Shown piece by piece: positions 16,277 through 25,063 of a stretch of 64,000 nt of DNA. A model generated the notes under the pieces. That model was given only the letters and a program-made list of their open reading frames with translations. It did no database searches and was not told the origin of the DNA. The stretch comes from Gp7-AA6 sp036395755 (lineage in GTDB: Bacteria > Acidobacteriota > Thermoanaerobaculia > UBA5066 > Gp7-AA6). The stretch covers positions 1-64,000 of the forward strand of contig DASWCZ010000096.1 of assembly GCA_036395755.1 (NCBI GenBank), written 5' to 3'. Numbering within the stretch: position 1 is the first letter of the stretch; each line of letters begins with the position of its first letter. Both the position numbers and the translations under genes were made by a program.

Positions 16277-17260
16277 ATGCACTCCGGCAGGTGGCCGATC
16301 GAATTCGACGACGTTCTCGAGGCGCGGCAGCGCATCCGTCCCTATCTCCCGCCGACGCCGCTGCGCAACTATGCGGCTCTCGATCGAACCATCGGGAATG
16401 AAATTCGCGTCTGGGTCAAGCACGAGAACCACAACCCGACGAACTCGTTCAAGGCGCGAAACGCCATGTCCGCCCTCGCCGCACTGCCACCCGAAGCCCG
16501 GAGTCGGGGGGTCGTCGGCGCGACCCGCGGGAACTGGGGTCAGGGGCTGGCCTGGGCGGGGGGTCTTCTCGGCGTTCCCGTCACCGTGTGCGTCCCCATC
16601 GGGAACAACCCCGAGAAGAACGTGGCGATGGTCGGCTTCGGCGCGGAGCTCGTCGAGGAAGGGCGCGACTACGACGAATCCGTCGGAGTCGCGGAGCGGC
16701 TCGTCCGCGAGCGCGGGCTGACGATGGTCCAGGCGGTAAACGACCCCCTCGTCATCGCCGGCGCCGCGACCTTGACCCTGGAGATCCTTGAGGCGCGGCC
16801 GCAGATCGAGGCGATCGTGGTGGCCGTCGGAGGTGGATCGCAGGCGGTCGGCGCATTGACGGTCGTCCGCGAGATCGCGCCCCACGTGCGCGTTTACGGG
16901 GTTCAGGCGGAGCGCGCCGCCGCCATCCACGACTCGTGGCATGCGGGACGCGTCGTAACCCGCGACTCGGCGGACACGTTTGCCGATGGCCTCGCGACCC
17001 GGCAGCCGTACGCGCTGACCTTCCCCGCCCTTCGAGAAGGTCTGTCCGGCTTCGTCACGGCGAGCGAGTCCGAGATCGCCGAAGCGCTGCGACTCCTCCT
17101 TTCCACGACGCACAACCTCGCCGAAGGCGCGGGAGCGGCCGGTCTCGCCGGCCTCACGCGGCTTTCGAAGGATCTCGCCGGGCGCGAGGTCGGGGTGATC
17201 CTTTCCGGCGGGAACATCGACGCCGAGACTCTCGGCAGAGTCGTTGCAAGAGCGCTTTGA
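16277..17260 (+). CDS. Threonine dehydratase-like PLP enzyme
   Basis: Fold-type II PLP enzyme of 327 aa, like catabolic threonine or serine dehydratases, which deaminate Thr or Ser to 2-oxo acids. The Schiff-base lysine is in NPTNSFKARNA. The phosphate-binding glycine loop is VAVGGGSQAVGAL. The end motif VILSGGNID binds the pyridine ring. There is no C-terminal ACT domain, so no isoleucine feedback site. Other possibilities are a racemase or a beta-hydroxyaspartate dehydratase. The start sits close behind a TATATT box without a Shine-Dalgarno. Confidence 0.82.
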   Translation: MHSGRWPIEFDDVLEARQRIRPYLPPTPLRNYAALDRTIGNEIRVWVKHENHNPTNSFKARNAMSALAALPPEARSRGVVGATRGNWGQGLAWAGGLLGVPVTVCVPIGNNPEKNVAMVGFGAELVEEGRDYDESVGVAERLVRERGLTMVQAVNDPLVIAGAATLTLEILEARPQIEAIVVAVGGGSQAVGALTVVREIAPHVRVYGVQAERAAAIHDSWHAGRVVTRDSADTFADGLATRQPYALTFPALREGLSGFVTASESEIAEALRLLLSTTHNLAEGAGAAGLAGLTRLSKDLAGREVGVILSGGNIDAETLGRVVARAL

Positions 17261-17276
17261 TCCGGGAGGAATCGAG

Positions 17277-17582
17277 ATGAAGAAACACTCGCTTCTCTTG
17301 CCTGCGGCCGGTCTCCTGGCGCTTTTCCTCGGGTCCGTTCCCATCCAGGCCGTTCCGGTGTACGTCCGGATTCGGCCGCCCCGAATCCGGGTGGAGAGGC
17401 GCCCCGTGGCGCCGTCGCCTCGCCACGTTTGGGTCCGCGGCTATTACACCTGGGACGGGGCGCAATACGTCTGGGTGCCGGGACGCTGGGAGCTGGGGCC
17501 GCGGCCCCATGCGCGGTGGGTATCGGGACACTGGCGGCACACGCGCCACGGGTGGTACTGGGTCGAGGGACACTGGCGGTAG
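17277..17582 (+). CDS. YXWGXW-repeat secreted protein
   Basis: Exported small protein of 101 aa with signal peptide MKKHSLLLPAAGLLALFLG. The mature part carries repeated aromatic units: HVWVRGYYTWDGAQYVWVPG, then GRWELGPRPHARWVSGHWR and GWYWVEGHWR. These are hallmarks of the YXWGXW (BcpO-related) family, of unknown function and probably surface-associated. The ATG is preceded by GGGAGGA and follows the dehydratase-like gene by 16 nt. Confidence 0.85.
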   Translation: MKKHSLLLPAAGLLALFLGSVPIQAVPVYVRIRPPRIRVERRPVAPSPRHVWVRGYYTWDGAQYVWVPGRWELGPRPHARWVSGHWRHTRHGWYWVEGHWR

Positions 17583-17601
17583 GGCGGTAAGAAGTCGTTG
17601 T

Positions 17602-17694
17602 GGGGTCAGGCCTTCACTGATCGCCGGGCTTCCCAAATCGCCGCAGTGGTCTTGCGACTTCGCAACGCGAAGTGGCAAGTGGAGACCTGACCCC
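17602..17694. repeat. REP/MITE-like palindromic element, copy 2 (inverted)
   Basis: A 93-bp element with the same GGGGTCAGG / CCTGACCCC ends as the copy at 7512-7605, in the opposite orientation. Its hairpin reads CTTCGC-GTT-GCGAAG on the minus strand, against CTTTGC-GTT-GCAAAG in copy 1, so a T-A pair has become C-G while the stem is kept. Both end regions are conserved, but the middle third is not. Confidence 0.75.
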
Positions 17695-17722
17695 CGACTC
17701 GTGCCTCGAAATTCGGCGCCGA

Positions 17723-17728
17723 TATACT
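17723..17728 (+). promoter_or_regulatory. -10 box of the Asp-box protein gene
   Basis: TATACT, followed about 40 nt later by the GTG start at 17769, with GGGAGGA between them. The promoter lies just outside the repeat element. No -35 matching consensus was found. Confidence 0.45.
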
Positions 17729-17768
17729 CCCGCCGCAATCGAAAACCGATGATTTCCGGGAGGATGGC

Positions 17769-20700
17769 GTGAAGTCTTTTGGGAAGGCACTCTGTCTCGG
17801 GGCAGTGCTCGTATTCTGCCCGCTCTTTTCCGCGGAGGCGGCAAAGAGGGCTTCACCGGCGGGCGGAGAGGAACGCAAATCGTTTGCCGATCTTTTCCCG
17901 GGGCTGGAGTTCCGATGCATCGGCCCTTTCCGGGGTGGCCGTTCGATCGCGGTCGCAGGCGTTCGACGGCAACCTCTGACCTACTACTTCGGTGGCACGG
18001 GCGGCGGTGTCTGGAAGACGACCGACGGCGGATCGAATTGGGAATCTGTCTCCGACAAGACCTTCAAGACCGGATCGGTCGGCGCAATCGCGGTCTCCGA
18101 GTCCGACCCGAACGTTCTCTACGTCGGGATGGGAGAGGCTCACATCCGCGGCAACGTCTCTCACGGCGACGGCGTGTACAAATCGACTGACGGCGGGCGT
18201 CACTGGAAGAACGTCGGGCTCGCCGACTCAAGGCAGATCGCGCGGATTCGCATCCACCCGCGGGATCCCGACGTCGTGTACGTCGCCGCTCAGGGGCACG
18301 TCTGGGGCCCGAATCCCGAACGCGGGATCTATCGCTCGAAGGACGGCGGCAGCACCTGGTCGAAGATCCTCTTCGTGGACGAGAAGACGGGCGCGTCCGA
18401 CCTCGCGATGGACCCGAACAACCCGCGGATCCTCTTCGCCGGCTTCTGGCAGGTCGTGCGCCATCCCTGGGAGCTCGTCAGCGGCGGTCCCGGAAGCTCG
18501 CTCTGGCGTTCGACCGACGGGGGTGACCACTGGAAGAAGATCGCGCTTCCCGAGCACGAGGGGCTTCCCGAGGGTCTCTGGGGGAAGGTCGGCGTCGCTC
18601 CCTCCGGGGCGAAGGCGGGCCGCGTCTACGCGTCCATCGAGGCGGGCAAGGGCGGCCTCTTCGTTTCCAACGATTACGGCGAGAAATGGAAGCACGTCAA
18701 CGACGAGCACAAGATCCGTGAGCGCGCCTGGTACTACTCGTGGGTCTCTGCCGATCCCAAGATCGCGGACACGGTCTACCTGCCCAGCGTTTACATGCAC
18801 AAGTCGACCGACGGGGGCAGGACTTTCTCGAACCTCAAGGTCCCGCACGGAGACAACCACGACCTGTGGATCGACCCGGACGACCCGGACCGCATGATTC
18901 TCGGCAATGACGGCGGAGCCGCGATCACGTTCAACGGCGGCCGCACCTGGTCGACGCAGAACAACCAGCCGACGGCGCAGTTCTACCGGGTCGCGACGGA
19001 CGATCAATTTCCGTACTGGGTCTACGGCAGCCAGCAGGACAACTCGAACGTCGCGATCCCGAGCGGCGTCGCGGGCGAGGGAATCGACGCGACGGACTGG
19101 CATTCCGTCGGCGGTGGTGAGAGCGGCTGGGTCGCGCCCGACCCGGTCGATCCTCAGATCGTCTATGCCGGCGAGTACGGCGGGCAGATCACGCGATACG
19201 ACTACCGCACGAAGCAGGCGAGGGAGATCATGGCCTGGCCGCAGCTCGCCGACGGCCATGCGACGAAGGACCTGAAGTACCGTTTCCAGTGGAACGCCCC
19301 GATCCTGATCTCGCCGAACGACCCGAAAGTTCTGTACCACGCATCGCAGATCCTCCTGCGCAGCCGCAACGGCGGGGAGACGTGGGAAGAAGTCTCCCCG
19401 GATCTGACGAGGAACGACCCGGCGAAGCAGGGAAAGTCCGGAGGGCCGATCACGACGGACGTGACCGGGGTCGAGGTCTACGACACGATTTTCGCGCTCG
19501 CCGAGTCGAAGCTCGAGCCCGGCGTGATCTGGGCGGGCACCGACGACGGTCTCGTTCACGTCACGCGCGACAACGGCAAGTCCTGGAAGAACGTCACGCC
19601 CCGGGGCATGCCGGAGTGGATCCAGGTCAACGCGATCGACGCCTCCCCGCACGAGAAGGGCGCTGCCTACGTGGCCGCGACCCGTTACAAGTTCGACGAT
19701 TTCCGCCCCTACCTCTACAAGACGTCCGACTACGGGAAGACCTGGGCCCGGATCGACCGCGGAATCTCCGACAGCGCCTTCACGCGCGTCGTGCGCGAGG
19801 ACCCGGCCCGGCGAGGCCTTCTCTTCGCCGGGACGGAGACGGGTCTCTACGTCTCGGCGGACGACGGCGTCTCGTGGAATTCCTTCCAGAGAAACCTGCC
19901 GGCGGTCCCGATCACGGATCTCGCGATCAAGAACGACGACCTCGTCGTGGCGACGCAGGGACGATCCTTCTGGATCCTGGACGACCTGACGCCGCTTCGG
20001 AATTGGAGCGATTCCGTCGCCGGCGAGTCCGCGCACCTCTTTCCGCCGCGACCGTCGGTGCGAATCCAGACTCGGAAGCCGGACGAGGACGCCGAAGAAT
20101 CCCCCGGCCCGGTCGGCAAGAACATCCCCAACGGCGTGATCGTCAATTACTGGCTGAAGGAAAAGCCGGGCAAGGGGGAAAAGGTCACGCTCGAGTTCCT
20201 CGCCGGCGACAGAGTGATCCGGACGTTTTCGAACGAGAAGAAGGAGCCGGCGGGCGACTTGAAGGAGCAGGCCGCCCGTGAGGAGGAGGAGAAGGAGAAG
20301 GACAAGCCGCTCGAGCCTAAAGCCGGCATCAACCGGTTCGTCTGGGACATGAGGGTTTTCAAGCCAACGCTCGTCCCGAAAGCGGTCTTCAACGAGGGCG
20401 AAAAAGCCCCGCCCAAGGTCGGGCCGGGCACGTACAGCGTGCGGCTGATGGCGGGCGGGCGTTCGGTCACGGAGGCCTTCGAAGTGCGGCCGCATCCCGC
20501 GGGCTTCGCGAAGGCGCAGGACCTGAAAGCGCAGTACGAGCTCCTTTCCGCGATCCGCGACCGTTTATCGGAGACGCACGCGACCGTGCTCGCGATCCGC
20601 GACCTGCGCGCGCAGATGAAGGAACTGGGCGAGCGGGCCGAGCGCATGGGCAAGGGCGATGCCCTGAAGAAGCGGGCCGCACCCGTGGCCGACAAGCTCA

Positions 20701-20990
20701 CGGCGGTGGAAGAGAAGCTGATCAACCCCAACATCAAGGCGGACGAGGACGACCTGAACTACGAGCCGAAGCTCGATCACGACTTCACGAATCTCGCCGG
20801 GATCGTCGCATCTGCCGATGCAAAGCCGACCGCGGGCTCGGTCGCGTATTACGACTTGTTGAAGAGGAGACTCGACACCTTCGTCGGCGAGTATCACGCC
20901 CTCGTCGAAGGGGACGTCGCGGATTTCAACCGCGCGGTCGACGATGCCCGGCTGCCGCGCACCGCCCCGGCCCCGAAGATCGACCGGTAG
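17769..20990 (+). CDS. Secreted sortilin/VPS10-like Asp-box (BNR) repeat protein
   Basis: Large exoprotein of 1073 aa with signal peptide MKSFGKALCLGAVLVFCPLF. The N-terminal two-thirds is a beta-propeller with about eleven Asp-box motifs, for example KTTDGGSNWESV, KSTDGGRHWKN, RSKDGGSTWSK, KSTDGGRTFSN and TSDYGKTWAR. This matches the VPS10/sortilin and glycosidase-like WD40/YVTN families. The C-terminal third (after about 750) has a beta domain, a Glu/Lys-rich stretch EEEKEKDKPLEPK and long helices. Homologues are often called glycosyl hydrolases, but no catalytic residues are evident, so a binding or peptidase-accessory role is as likely. The GTG start has GGGAGGA upstream. Confidence 0.85.
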   Translation: MKSFGKALCLGAVLVFCPLFSAEAAKRASPAGGEERKSFADLFPGLEFRCIGPFRGGRSIAVAGVRRQPLTYYFGGTGGGVWKTTDGGSNWESVSDKTFKTGSVGAIAVSESDPNVLYVGMGEAHIRGNVSHGDGVYKSTDGGRHWKNVGLADSRQIARIRIHPRDPDVVYVAAQGHVWGPNPERGIYRSKDGGSTWSKILFVDEKTGASDLAMDPNNPRILFAGFWQVVRHPWELVSGGPGSSLWRSTDGGDHWKKIALPEHEGLPEGLWGKVGVAPSGAKAGRVYASIEAGKGGLFVSNDYGEKWKHVNDEHKIRERAWYYSWVSADPKIADTVYLPSVYMHKSTDGGRTFSNLKVPHGDNHDLWIDPDDPDRMILGNDGGAAITFNGGRTWSTQNNQPTAQFYRVATDDQFPYWVYGSQQDNSNVAIPSGVAGEGIDATDWHSVGGGESGWVAPDPVDPQIVYAGEYGGQITRYDYRTKQAREIMAWPQLADGHATKDLKYRFQWNAPILISPNDPKVLYHASQILLRSRNGGETWEEVSPDLTRNDPAKQGKSGGPITTDVTGVEVYDTIFALAESKLEPGVIWAGTDDGLVHVTRDNGKSWKNVTPRGMPEWIQVNAIDASPHEKGAAYVAATRYKFDDFRPYLYKTSDYGKTWARIDRGISDSAFTRVVREDPARRGLLFAGTETGLYVSADDGVSWNSFQRNLPAVPITDLAIKNDDLVVATQGRSFWILDDLTPLRNWSDSVAGESAHLFPPRPSVRIQTRKPDEDAEESPGPVGKNIPNGVIVNYWLKEKPGKGEKVTLEFLAGDRVIRTFSNEKKEPAGDLKEQAAREEEEKEKDKPLEPKAGINRFVWDMRVFKPTLVPKAVFNEGEKAPPKVGPGTYSVRLMAGGRSVTEAFEVRPHPAGFAKAQDLKAQYELLSAIRDRLSETHATVLAIRDLRAQMKELGERAERMGKGDALKKRAAPVADKLTAVEEKLINPNIKADEDDLNYEPKLDHDFTNLAGIVASADAKPTAGSVAYYDLLKRRLDTFVGEYHALVEGDVADFNRAVDDARLPRTAPAPKIDR

Positions 20991-21014
20991 TCGCCGCGGG
21001 AGAAATGAGGATAC

Positions 21015-21042
21015 GGGTGCAGGCCCGCAGGGCCTGTCCCCG
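21015..21042. repeat. Short GC hairpin repeat, copy 1
   Basis: GGGTG, then CAGGCCC-GCA-GGGCCTG (21020-21036), then TCCCCG. A near-identical copy lies at 62041-62068, where both arms changed in step (CAGGTCC-GCA-GGACCTG). It sits between the convergent stops of the Asp-box gene and the phosphatase gene, a likely terminator position. Confidence 0.7.
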
Positions 21043-21051
21043 TGACAATTC

Positions 21052-22944
21052 TCAGGCGAGCGTCACGATCACCATGGTCCGGTCGTCCTCGGGCGGGGCG
21101 CCCCCCGTGTGGATCTCCGTCTCGCGAAGGATCGCGTCGCGGATCGCATCGGCATCAGATAGAAGCTCGCGCGCGAGAGTCGCCTCGAGCCTCTCGAAGC
21201 CGAACGGCTCGCCGGAAGGGCTCGTGCACTCGACGAGCCCGTCGGTGACGAAGACGACTTTATCGCCCGAGGCGAGCGGCCAGGCCTGCGTCGGGAAGGC
21301 CGAATTCTCCGAGATTCCGAGCGGGAAAGAGGGGAGAGAGAGACTGGTCACGCCGGCTCGCGAAACGCGATACGGGGCCAGCTGCCCGGCGTTCGTGAGC
21401 TCGGCGCTCTTGGAGGCGGAGTCGAGTATGAAGAGAGCGAGGGTCATGTAGTTCCGCGAGTCGGTGGAGCGGTGGATCAGGTCATTCAGTCGCGTGAAGA
21501 TTGCCGAACCGGCCAGGCCGGTCTCGATCAGGGTCGCCAGGGCGGCTTTCGCCATCGCAACGAGCAATCCCGTCGGCAGCCCGTGTCCCGAGACGTCGCC
21601 GATCGCGATCGCGGTTCGTCCATCCGGCGTCGGTAAGTAGTCGTAGTAATCCCCGCCGATCTCCGCGACGGACTGCACGTGGGCGAGCACGCGGGCCCCC
21701 GCGAGCTCGGCGGAAGCCGGCGGGAGGAGCTTCTGCTGGATCGTCCGGGCCACGGCGATCTCCCCCTCGAGACGCTCCTTGCGGGCGGTGTCGAGGAGGA
21801 GCCGCTGGATGGAGTCCGCCATCTGGTCGAACGAACGGGCGAGGTCGCCGATCTGGTCCCGCGACTTCGTGTTGACGCGCACGGAGAAGTCTCCGCGCGC
21901 GATGGCGGCGGCGGCGCGGCTCATCCGGTTGACGTTTCGCGTGATGCTGGCGACGAGCCCGAACGCGAGGGCGAGCGCGACGAGATAGACGCAGAGCAGT
22001 GCCGCGGCCAGACCGCCCATCACGGTGAGGACGATCCGGCTCGCGCCCGGGACCCAGTTCGAGAAGATCTCTTTGTAGAGGAGGAGCGGCGACGTTCGTC
22101 CGACGACCGCGACGATGCGTTTCGAAGGCGGCTCCGAGGATCCGAAAACGGCGATCGGGTGAGCCAGGAAGACGCCGACGACGCCCTCGCGCTCCAGCAA
22201 CCCCTGGCCCGGCTTCGGCCGCGTGCGGGGACGGACCATCGCATCGAGAGAGACGTCCGGATTGGGGTCCGACTTCTTCTTTCCGGCGCCGACGCGGACC
22301 GTGTGGGCGCGGCTGCGGCTGTTCTGCCTCCCGGGCCCCGCGACCACGGAGTAACCGGTCTGGTCGGCCAGCTCCTGCAACACTTCCCGGTTCTGGAGCG
22401 GAACGAGGAGGACGCGCCCCTGCCCCTCCGGCGCGCGGCCCGCGACGAGCCAGATCCGCTCCTCGTCCAGGAGGAACTTCGGGTCGTCCTCGCGCGCCGC
22501 CCACGGCGCCGGCGCGTCTTCGGGCAGCCAGGCGAGCGACGATCGGGCGACCCGGCCGTCCCGCACTTCGATCGCGCTCGCGCCCGGCGTGCGATCGGTC
22601 GCCTCTTCCCCGATCGCCTGGAGCTCGCGCCGGATCCGGGTGCCGACGAATTGAAAGGACAGGAGGTAGGCGACCGAGAGGAGCAGCATCGCGAGCAGAG
22701 GGATCGGCACGATGCCGATCAGAAAGTACGAGAACGCGAGGCGCAGCGTCAGGCGTCGAACGATGGCACGGAAGGCCGCGCGGGCCCCGCGAAACAGGAG
22801 CAGGGTCCCGGCTGTCCACGCGACGATCCAGGCGAGAACGCCGAGCACGCCCAGCCGGTCGGCGTCGCCGCCGTCGATCACGATCAGGATGCACGCGACC
22901 GCGAAGGCCACGAGCCACTTCTTCGTCGATTTGCGGACAGTCAC
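21052..22944 (-). CDS. Membrane-bound SpoIIE/RsbU-type PP2C phosphatase with HAMP domain
   Basis: Sensor phosphatase of 630 aa. Two N-terminal hydrophobic stretches (WLVAFAVACILIVI, LGVLAWIVAWTAGTLLLF) and a further helix at FLIGIVPIPLLAMLLLSVAYLL precede an extracytoplasmic region of about 200 residues. Another membrane helix (LAAALLCVYLVALALAFGLV) leads into a HAMP linker. The PP2C domain starts LEGEIAVARTIQQKLLPP and holds EIGGDYYDYL, IGDVSGHGLPTGLL, FVTDGLVE and PPEDDRTMVIV, which coordinate metal. It would dephosphorylate an anti-anti-sigma factor or similar partner. GTG start, 9 nt behind a TATCCT box. Confidence 0.9.
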   Translation of the reverse strand: MTVRKSTKKWLVAFAVACILIVIDGGDADRLGVLGVLAWIVAWTAGTLLLFRGARAAFRAIVRRLTLRLAFSYFLIGIVPIPLLAMLLLSVAYLLSFQFVGTRIRRELQAIGEEATDRTPGASAIEVRDGRVARSSLAWLPEDAPAPWAAREDDPKFLLDEERIWLVAGRAPEGQGRVLLVPLQNREVLQELADQTGYSVVAGPGRQNSRSRAHTVRVGAGKKKSDPNPDVSLDAMVRPRTRPKPGQGLLEREGVVGVFLAHPIAVFGSSEPPSKRIVAVVGRTSPLLLYKEIFSNWVPGASRIVLTVMGGLAAALLCVYLVALALAFGLVASITRNVNRMSRAAAAIARGDFSVRVNTKSRDQIGDLARSFDQMADSIQRLLLDTARKERLEGEIAVARTIQQKLLPPASAELAGARVLAHVQSVAEIGGDYYDYLPTPDGRTAIAIGDVSGHGLPTGLLVAMAKAALATLIETGLAGSAIFTRLNDLIHRSTDSRNYMTLALFILDSASKSAELTNAGQLAPYRVSRAGVTSLSLPSFPLGISENSAFPTQAWPLASGDKVVFVTDGLVECTSPSGEPFGFERLEATLARELLSDADAIRDAILRETEIHTGGAPPEDDRTMVIVTLA

Positions 22945-22953
22945 GGCTGGGGA

Positions 22954-22984
22954 AGGATAGCCGCAGGCGCGCCGCGGTTAGAAT
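22954..22984. promoter_or_regulatory. Divergent pair of -10 boxes with very short leaders
   Basis: Leftward TATCCT (22959-22954) ends 9 nt before the phosphatase GTG at 22944. Rightward TAGAAT (22979-22984) ends 9 nt before the TTG at 22994. Neither gene has a convincing Shine-Dalgarno, and both transcripts would be nearly leaderless. Confidence 0.4.
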
Positions 22985-22993
22985 AGCGACAGG

Positions 22994-23503
22994 TTGAAGT
23001 TCTTCCGGCATACGGCGCTTCTCCTCCCTTCCGCTTTCCTTCTGGGCGTCCTCCTCTTCCTGTTGACGCACGGCCGCCAGGACGCCGGCTTCGCGACCTA
23101 TCCCTTTTTTGAGCAGTGGGGCACGGGGGCCGCGACCCGCTCCACACCGGAGTTCCGGTTCCTGGAGCAGTGCCTGGTCTTCTTCCTTCCTCTCTATCTC
23201 GTGACCCTCCTCTTCGTCCTCTGCATCGCCGTCGCGGAAACCGCTCTCTACGGCCCGAGGCGCCCGGTCGCGCGCTCCGCTTTCGACCGCGCCTTCCGGA
23301 AGGCCTTTCCGGTGCTGTACCTGGTGACCGTGGCGGCGCTGGTGATGGCGGGAGACTGGCTCTCGCGGGCGTACGCCCCCGGCGCTCTCGTGACGCCGCT
23401 TCTCGTGGCGTTTGCTCCCTTTCTCGGCGCCGGCGTCGCGATCGTTCCGGCCTCTCTGCTCGCCGCTCCCGCGGCGGTGATGTCGCGGACGAGGGCGGCA
23501 TGA
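22994..23503 (+). CDS. Small integral membrane protein upstream of guaA
   Basis: I do not recognise this 169-aa protein. It has four hydrophobic stretches: LLLPSAFLLGVLLFLL at the N-terminus, CLVFFLPLYLVTLLFVLCIAV, VLYLVTVAALVMAG and VTPLLVAFAPFLGAGVAIV. It carries no known motif. The TTG start lies behind a TAGAAT box. The gene ends in an ATGA overlap with guaA, so the two are translated together, although no link to purine synthesis is visible. Confidence 0.7.
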   Translation: MKFFRHTALLLPSAFLLGVLLFLLTHGRQDAGFATYPFFEQWGTGAATRSTPEFRFLEQCLVFFLPLYLVTLLFVLCIAVAETALYGPRRPVARSAFDRAFRKAFPVLYLVTVAALVMAGDWLSRAYAPGALVTPLLVAFAPFLGAGVAIVPASLLAAPAAVMSRTRAA

Positions 23504-25041
23504 CCGCGCCCGGGCGCTCGATCGTCGTCCTCGATTTCGGCGGCCAGTACGCGCAGCTGATCGCGCGGCGGATCCGCGATGCGCGGGTCTTCTCGGTCGT
23601 CCTCCCTCCCGACGAGCCCGAAGAGGGGATCCGGCGCTGGGATCCGGCCGGCATCATCCTGTCCGGAGGGCCGCAGAGCGTCTATGACGAAGGCGCGCCG
23701 CTGCCGCGGACCGACCCCCGTGAGTTCGGTGTACCCGTGCTCGGACTCTGCTACGGAATGCAGTGGATGGCGCACGTGAGCGGGGGAGAGGTGACGCCGG
23801 CGAACGGGCGGGAGTACGGGCGGGCGGTGGCCCGCCTCGCGACGGATTCGGAGCTCTTCGCGGGCCTGGAGCCGGAACAGACGGTCTGGATGAGCCACGG
23901 CGACTCCGTCGTGAAGCCGCCTCCGGGATACCGGGTCACCGGCTCGACCTCGTCCACTCCGGTCGCAGCCTTCGAGGACTCGGAGCACCGCATCTACGGG
24001 CTGCAATTTCATCCGGAGGTCCGTCATACCGAGCACGGATCGGCGATCCTCGAGAACTTTCTCTTCCGGGCCTGCGGCGTCGCGCCCGACTGGACGATCA
24101 CGTCCTTCCGGCACGAAAAGGTCGAGGCGATCCGCCGCCAGGCGCCGGTCGGGGCGGTCGTCTGCGCTCTCTCCGGCGGGGTGGACTCCGCCGTCACCGC
24201 GCTTCTCCTCCGCGAGGCGCTCGGCGACCGCGTCCACCCGATCCTCGTCGATCACGGACTCCTGCGTGCGCACGAGGCGTGGCAGGTCGGGGAGGCGTTC
24301 GGGCGCCTCGGGATCGCGATCCGCGCGGTGGACGCGTCGGACCTCTTCCTCTCGCGCCTGGAGGGAGTCACGGATCCGGAAGAGAAACGCCGCTCGATCG
24401 GTCGGACGTTCATCGAGGTCTTCGAGGAGGAGGCTCGCGGGATACCCGACGCGAGATACCTCGCTCAGGGCACCCTGTATCCGGACGTCATCGAGTCGGT
24501 GTCGATCAAGGGGCCGTCGGCCGTCATCAAGACACACCACAACGTCGGAGGGTTGCCGGAAAAGCTGGGGCTGGAATTGATCGAGCCGGTGCGCGAGCTC
24601 TTCAAGGACGAGGTGCGGCGCTTGGGCGGCGAGCTCGGCCTTCCACAGGAGTTTCTGTCTCGCCATCCTTTCCCGGGCCCGGGCCTCGCGGTGCGGATTC
24701 CGGGGGAAGTGACGCGCGAGAGGGTCGCGATCCTGCAGCGCGCGGACGAGATCGTCCTCGAGGAGATCCGTGCCGCCGGCCTCTACGACGCCATTTCGCA
24801 GGCGTTCGCGGTGCTCCTCCCGGTGCGGTCGGTCGGCGTGATGGGCGACAACCGCACCCACGACTTCGTCTGCGCCGTGCGGGCGGTCCAGACGACCGAT
24901 TTCATGACGGCGGACTGGTTTCGGATGCCGCACGAAGTGCTGGACCGGATCGCGAGTCGGATCGTCGGGACGGTACGCGGCATCAACCGCGTCGTCTACG
25001 ACGTCACGTCCAAGCCTCCCGCGACGATCGAGTGGGAGTGA
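23500..25041 (+). CDS. guaA: GMP synthase (glutamine-hydrolysing)
   Basis: Complete GMP synthetase of 513 aa, the last step of GMP synthesis from XMP. The class-I amidotransferase domain (1-190) holds the nucleophile in LGLCYGMQW and LQFHPEVRHTEHG. The ATP-pyrophosphatase domain has ALSGGVDSAVTALL. The dimerisation domain includes SRHPFPGPGLAVRIPGEV and ends PPATIEWE, the canonical GuaA C-terminus. The ATG is in an ATGA overlap with the small membrane protein gene. Confidence 0.96.
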   Translation: MTAPGRSIVVLDFGGQYAQLIARRIRDARVFSVVLPPDEPEEGIRRWDPAGIILSGGPQSVYDEGAPLPRTDPREFGVPVLGLCYGMQWMAHVSGGEVTPANGREYGRAVARLATDSELFAGLEPEQTVWMSHGDSVVKPPPGYRVTGSTSSTPVAAFEDSEHRIYGLQFHPEVRHTEHGSAILENFLFRACGVAPDWTITSFRHEKVEAIRRQAPVGAVVCALSGGVDSAVTALLLREALGDRVHPILVDHGLLRAHEAWQVGEAFGRLGIAIRAVDASDLFLSRLEGVTDPEEKRRSIGRTFIEVFEEEARGIPDARYLAQGTLYPDVIESVSIKGPSAVIKTHHNVGGLPEKLGLELIEPVRELFKDEVRRLGGELGLPQEFLSRHPFPGPGLAVRIPGEVTRERVAILQRADEIVLEEIRAAGLYDAISQAFAVLLPVRSVGVMGDNRTHDFVCAVRAVQTTDFMTADWFRMPHEVLDRIASRIVGTVRGINRVVYDVTSKPPATIEWE

Positions 25042-25063
25042 AGCCGCCGGCGGGTGGCGCCCG

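Noticed and set aside
16536..16544. GGGGTCAGG inside the dehydratase-like gene
   Set aside because: It matches the end of the palindromic repeat, but it has no partner end or hairpin and is part of well-conserved coding sequence, so it is a chance match.
18228..20495. A 755-aa open frame antisense to the Asp-box protein gene
   Set aside because: Low-information Arg/Asp/Val sequence opposite a gene with clear repeats and a signal peptide. Stop codons are simply rare in GC-rich antisense frames.
17769..20990. Annotation of the Asp-box protein as a glycosyl hydrolase
   Set aside because: The Asp-box propeller alone does not imply catalysis, and no catalytic pair was recognised, so I kept a neutral sortilin-like name.
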